A stretch of 64,000 nucleotides of DNA from Plasmodiophora brassicae. Its lineage: Eukaryota > Endomyxa: Phytomyxea > Phytomyxea > Plasmodiophorida. The stretch is taken from positions 1,240,001-1,304,000 of the forward strand of contig CP145416.1 in the NCBI GenBank assembly GCA_036867785.1, in the 5' to 3' direction. Numbering within the stretch: position 1 is the stretch's first letter; each line of letters opens with the position of its first letter. The translations under genes were made by a program, and so were the position numbers. Below, one piece after another: positions 63,920-64,000 of the stretch. Below the pieces are notes generated by a model. It was not told the DNA's origin. It made no database searches and saw only the letters and a list, made by a program, of their open reading frames with translations.

Positions 63920-64000
63920 CGACCTTAGTTACCTGACTACAGTGATCACTTGTCGTATTCCTGCTGTGGCAATCTGCAGTCTGTTTATCCAGCCTCGACC

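Noticed and set aside
63200-64000. LTRs or further parts of the chromovirus
   Set aside because: No TG..CA-bounded direct repeat pair or recognisable protein domain found by reading; the flank may be unrelated host DNA.
1-64000. tRNA or rRNA genes
   Set aside because: No cloverleaf with an intact T-loop/anticodon arm and no rRNA core sequence was recognised; a covariance-model scan would be decisive.

Overview
The window is nuclear DNA of a GC-rich, gene-dense unicellular eukaryote. Almost every gene that can be modelled has several very short spliceosomal introns (about 45-76 bp, GT..AG, usually with a CTGAC, CTAAT or TACTAAC branch-like motif 10-30 bp before the acceptor). Intergenic gaps are short; one convergent pair of genes has stop codons that directly abut (37609/37610). 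Coding content is typical of a protist or early-branching opisthokont: nuclear-pore proteins, a TRAP-gamma translocon subunit, MOZART1, a DHHC acyltransferase, a patatin triacylglycerol lipase, a sphingomyelin-synthase-like enzyme, a hybrid histidine kinase, a Kunitz-domain secreted protein and a chromodomain Ty3/Gypsy fossil. I do not place it in a named genus. Where I give exon borders, I chose them because the spliced frame restores a recognisable protein and a length divisible by three.

Layout. 0-12.1 kb: a four-TM protein, a secreted AspA/AstE-type metallo-deacylase, NUP50-like nucleoporin, patatin/DUF3336 lipase, and the large scaffold nucleoporin NUP188. 12.6-15.9 kb: sphingomyelin-synthase-like enzyme, a PaxB/AtmB-like integral membrane protein, and two small unknowns. 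16.2-22.2 kb: a family of secreted proteins (three paralogues sharing a new C-terminal domain, two with leucine-rich repeats) in a repeat-rich, gene-poor stretch. 22.2-27.9 kb: a tandem pair of TRF4-like nucleotidyltransferases that, unexpectedly, start with a hydrophobic signal/anchor segment. 28.5-42 kb: AlkB-like oxygenase, unknown proteins, dUTPase, RS/KH RNA-binding protein, HD phosphohydrolase, coiled-coil protein, mitochondrial carrier, MOZART1, ankyrin protein. 42.5-44.1 kb: a large inverted repeat carrying two tail-to-tail copies of a coiled-coil gene with a long hairpin between them. 46-52.5 kb: Cys-rich protein (a decayed copy lies at 40.2 kb), TRAP-gamma, two paralogous secreted double-domain Cys-rich proteins with a shared palindromic promoter element, and a Lys-flanked ankyrin protein. 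52.7-55.1 kb: membrane hybrid histidine kinase, next to a second large inverted repeat. 57.6-61.4 kb: DHHC enzyme, Kunitz protein, membrane protein. 61.7-63.2 kb: the broken chromovirus fragment.

How genes relate: there are no operons. The recurring theme is local duplication: tandem, inverted and dispersed copies of secreted or unknown proteins set among single-copy housekeeping genes. No tRNA, rRNA or CRISPR was recognised.
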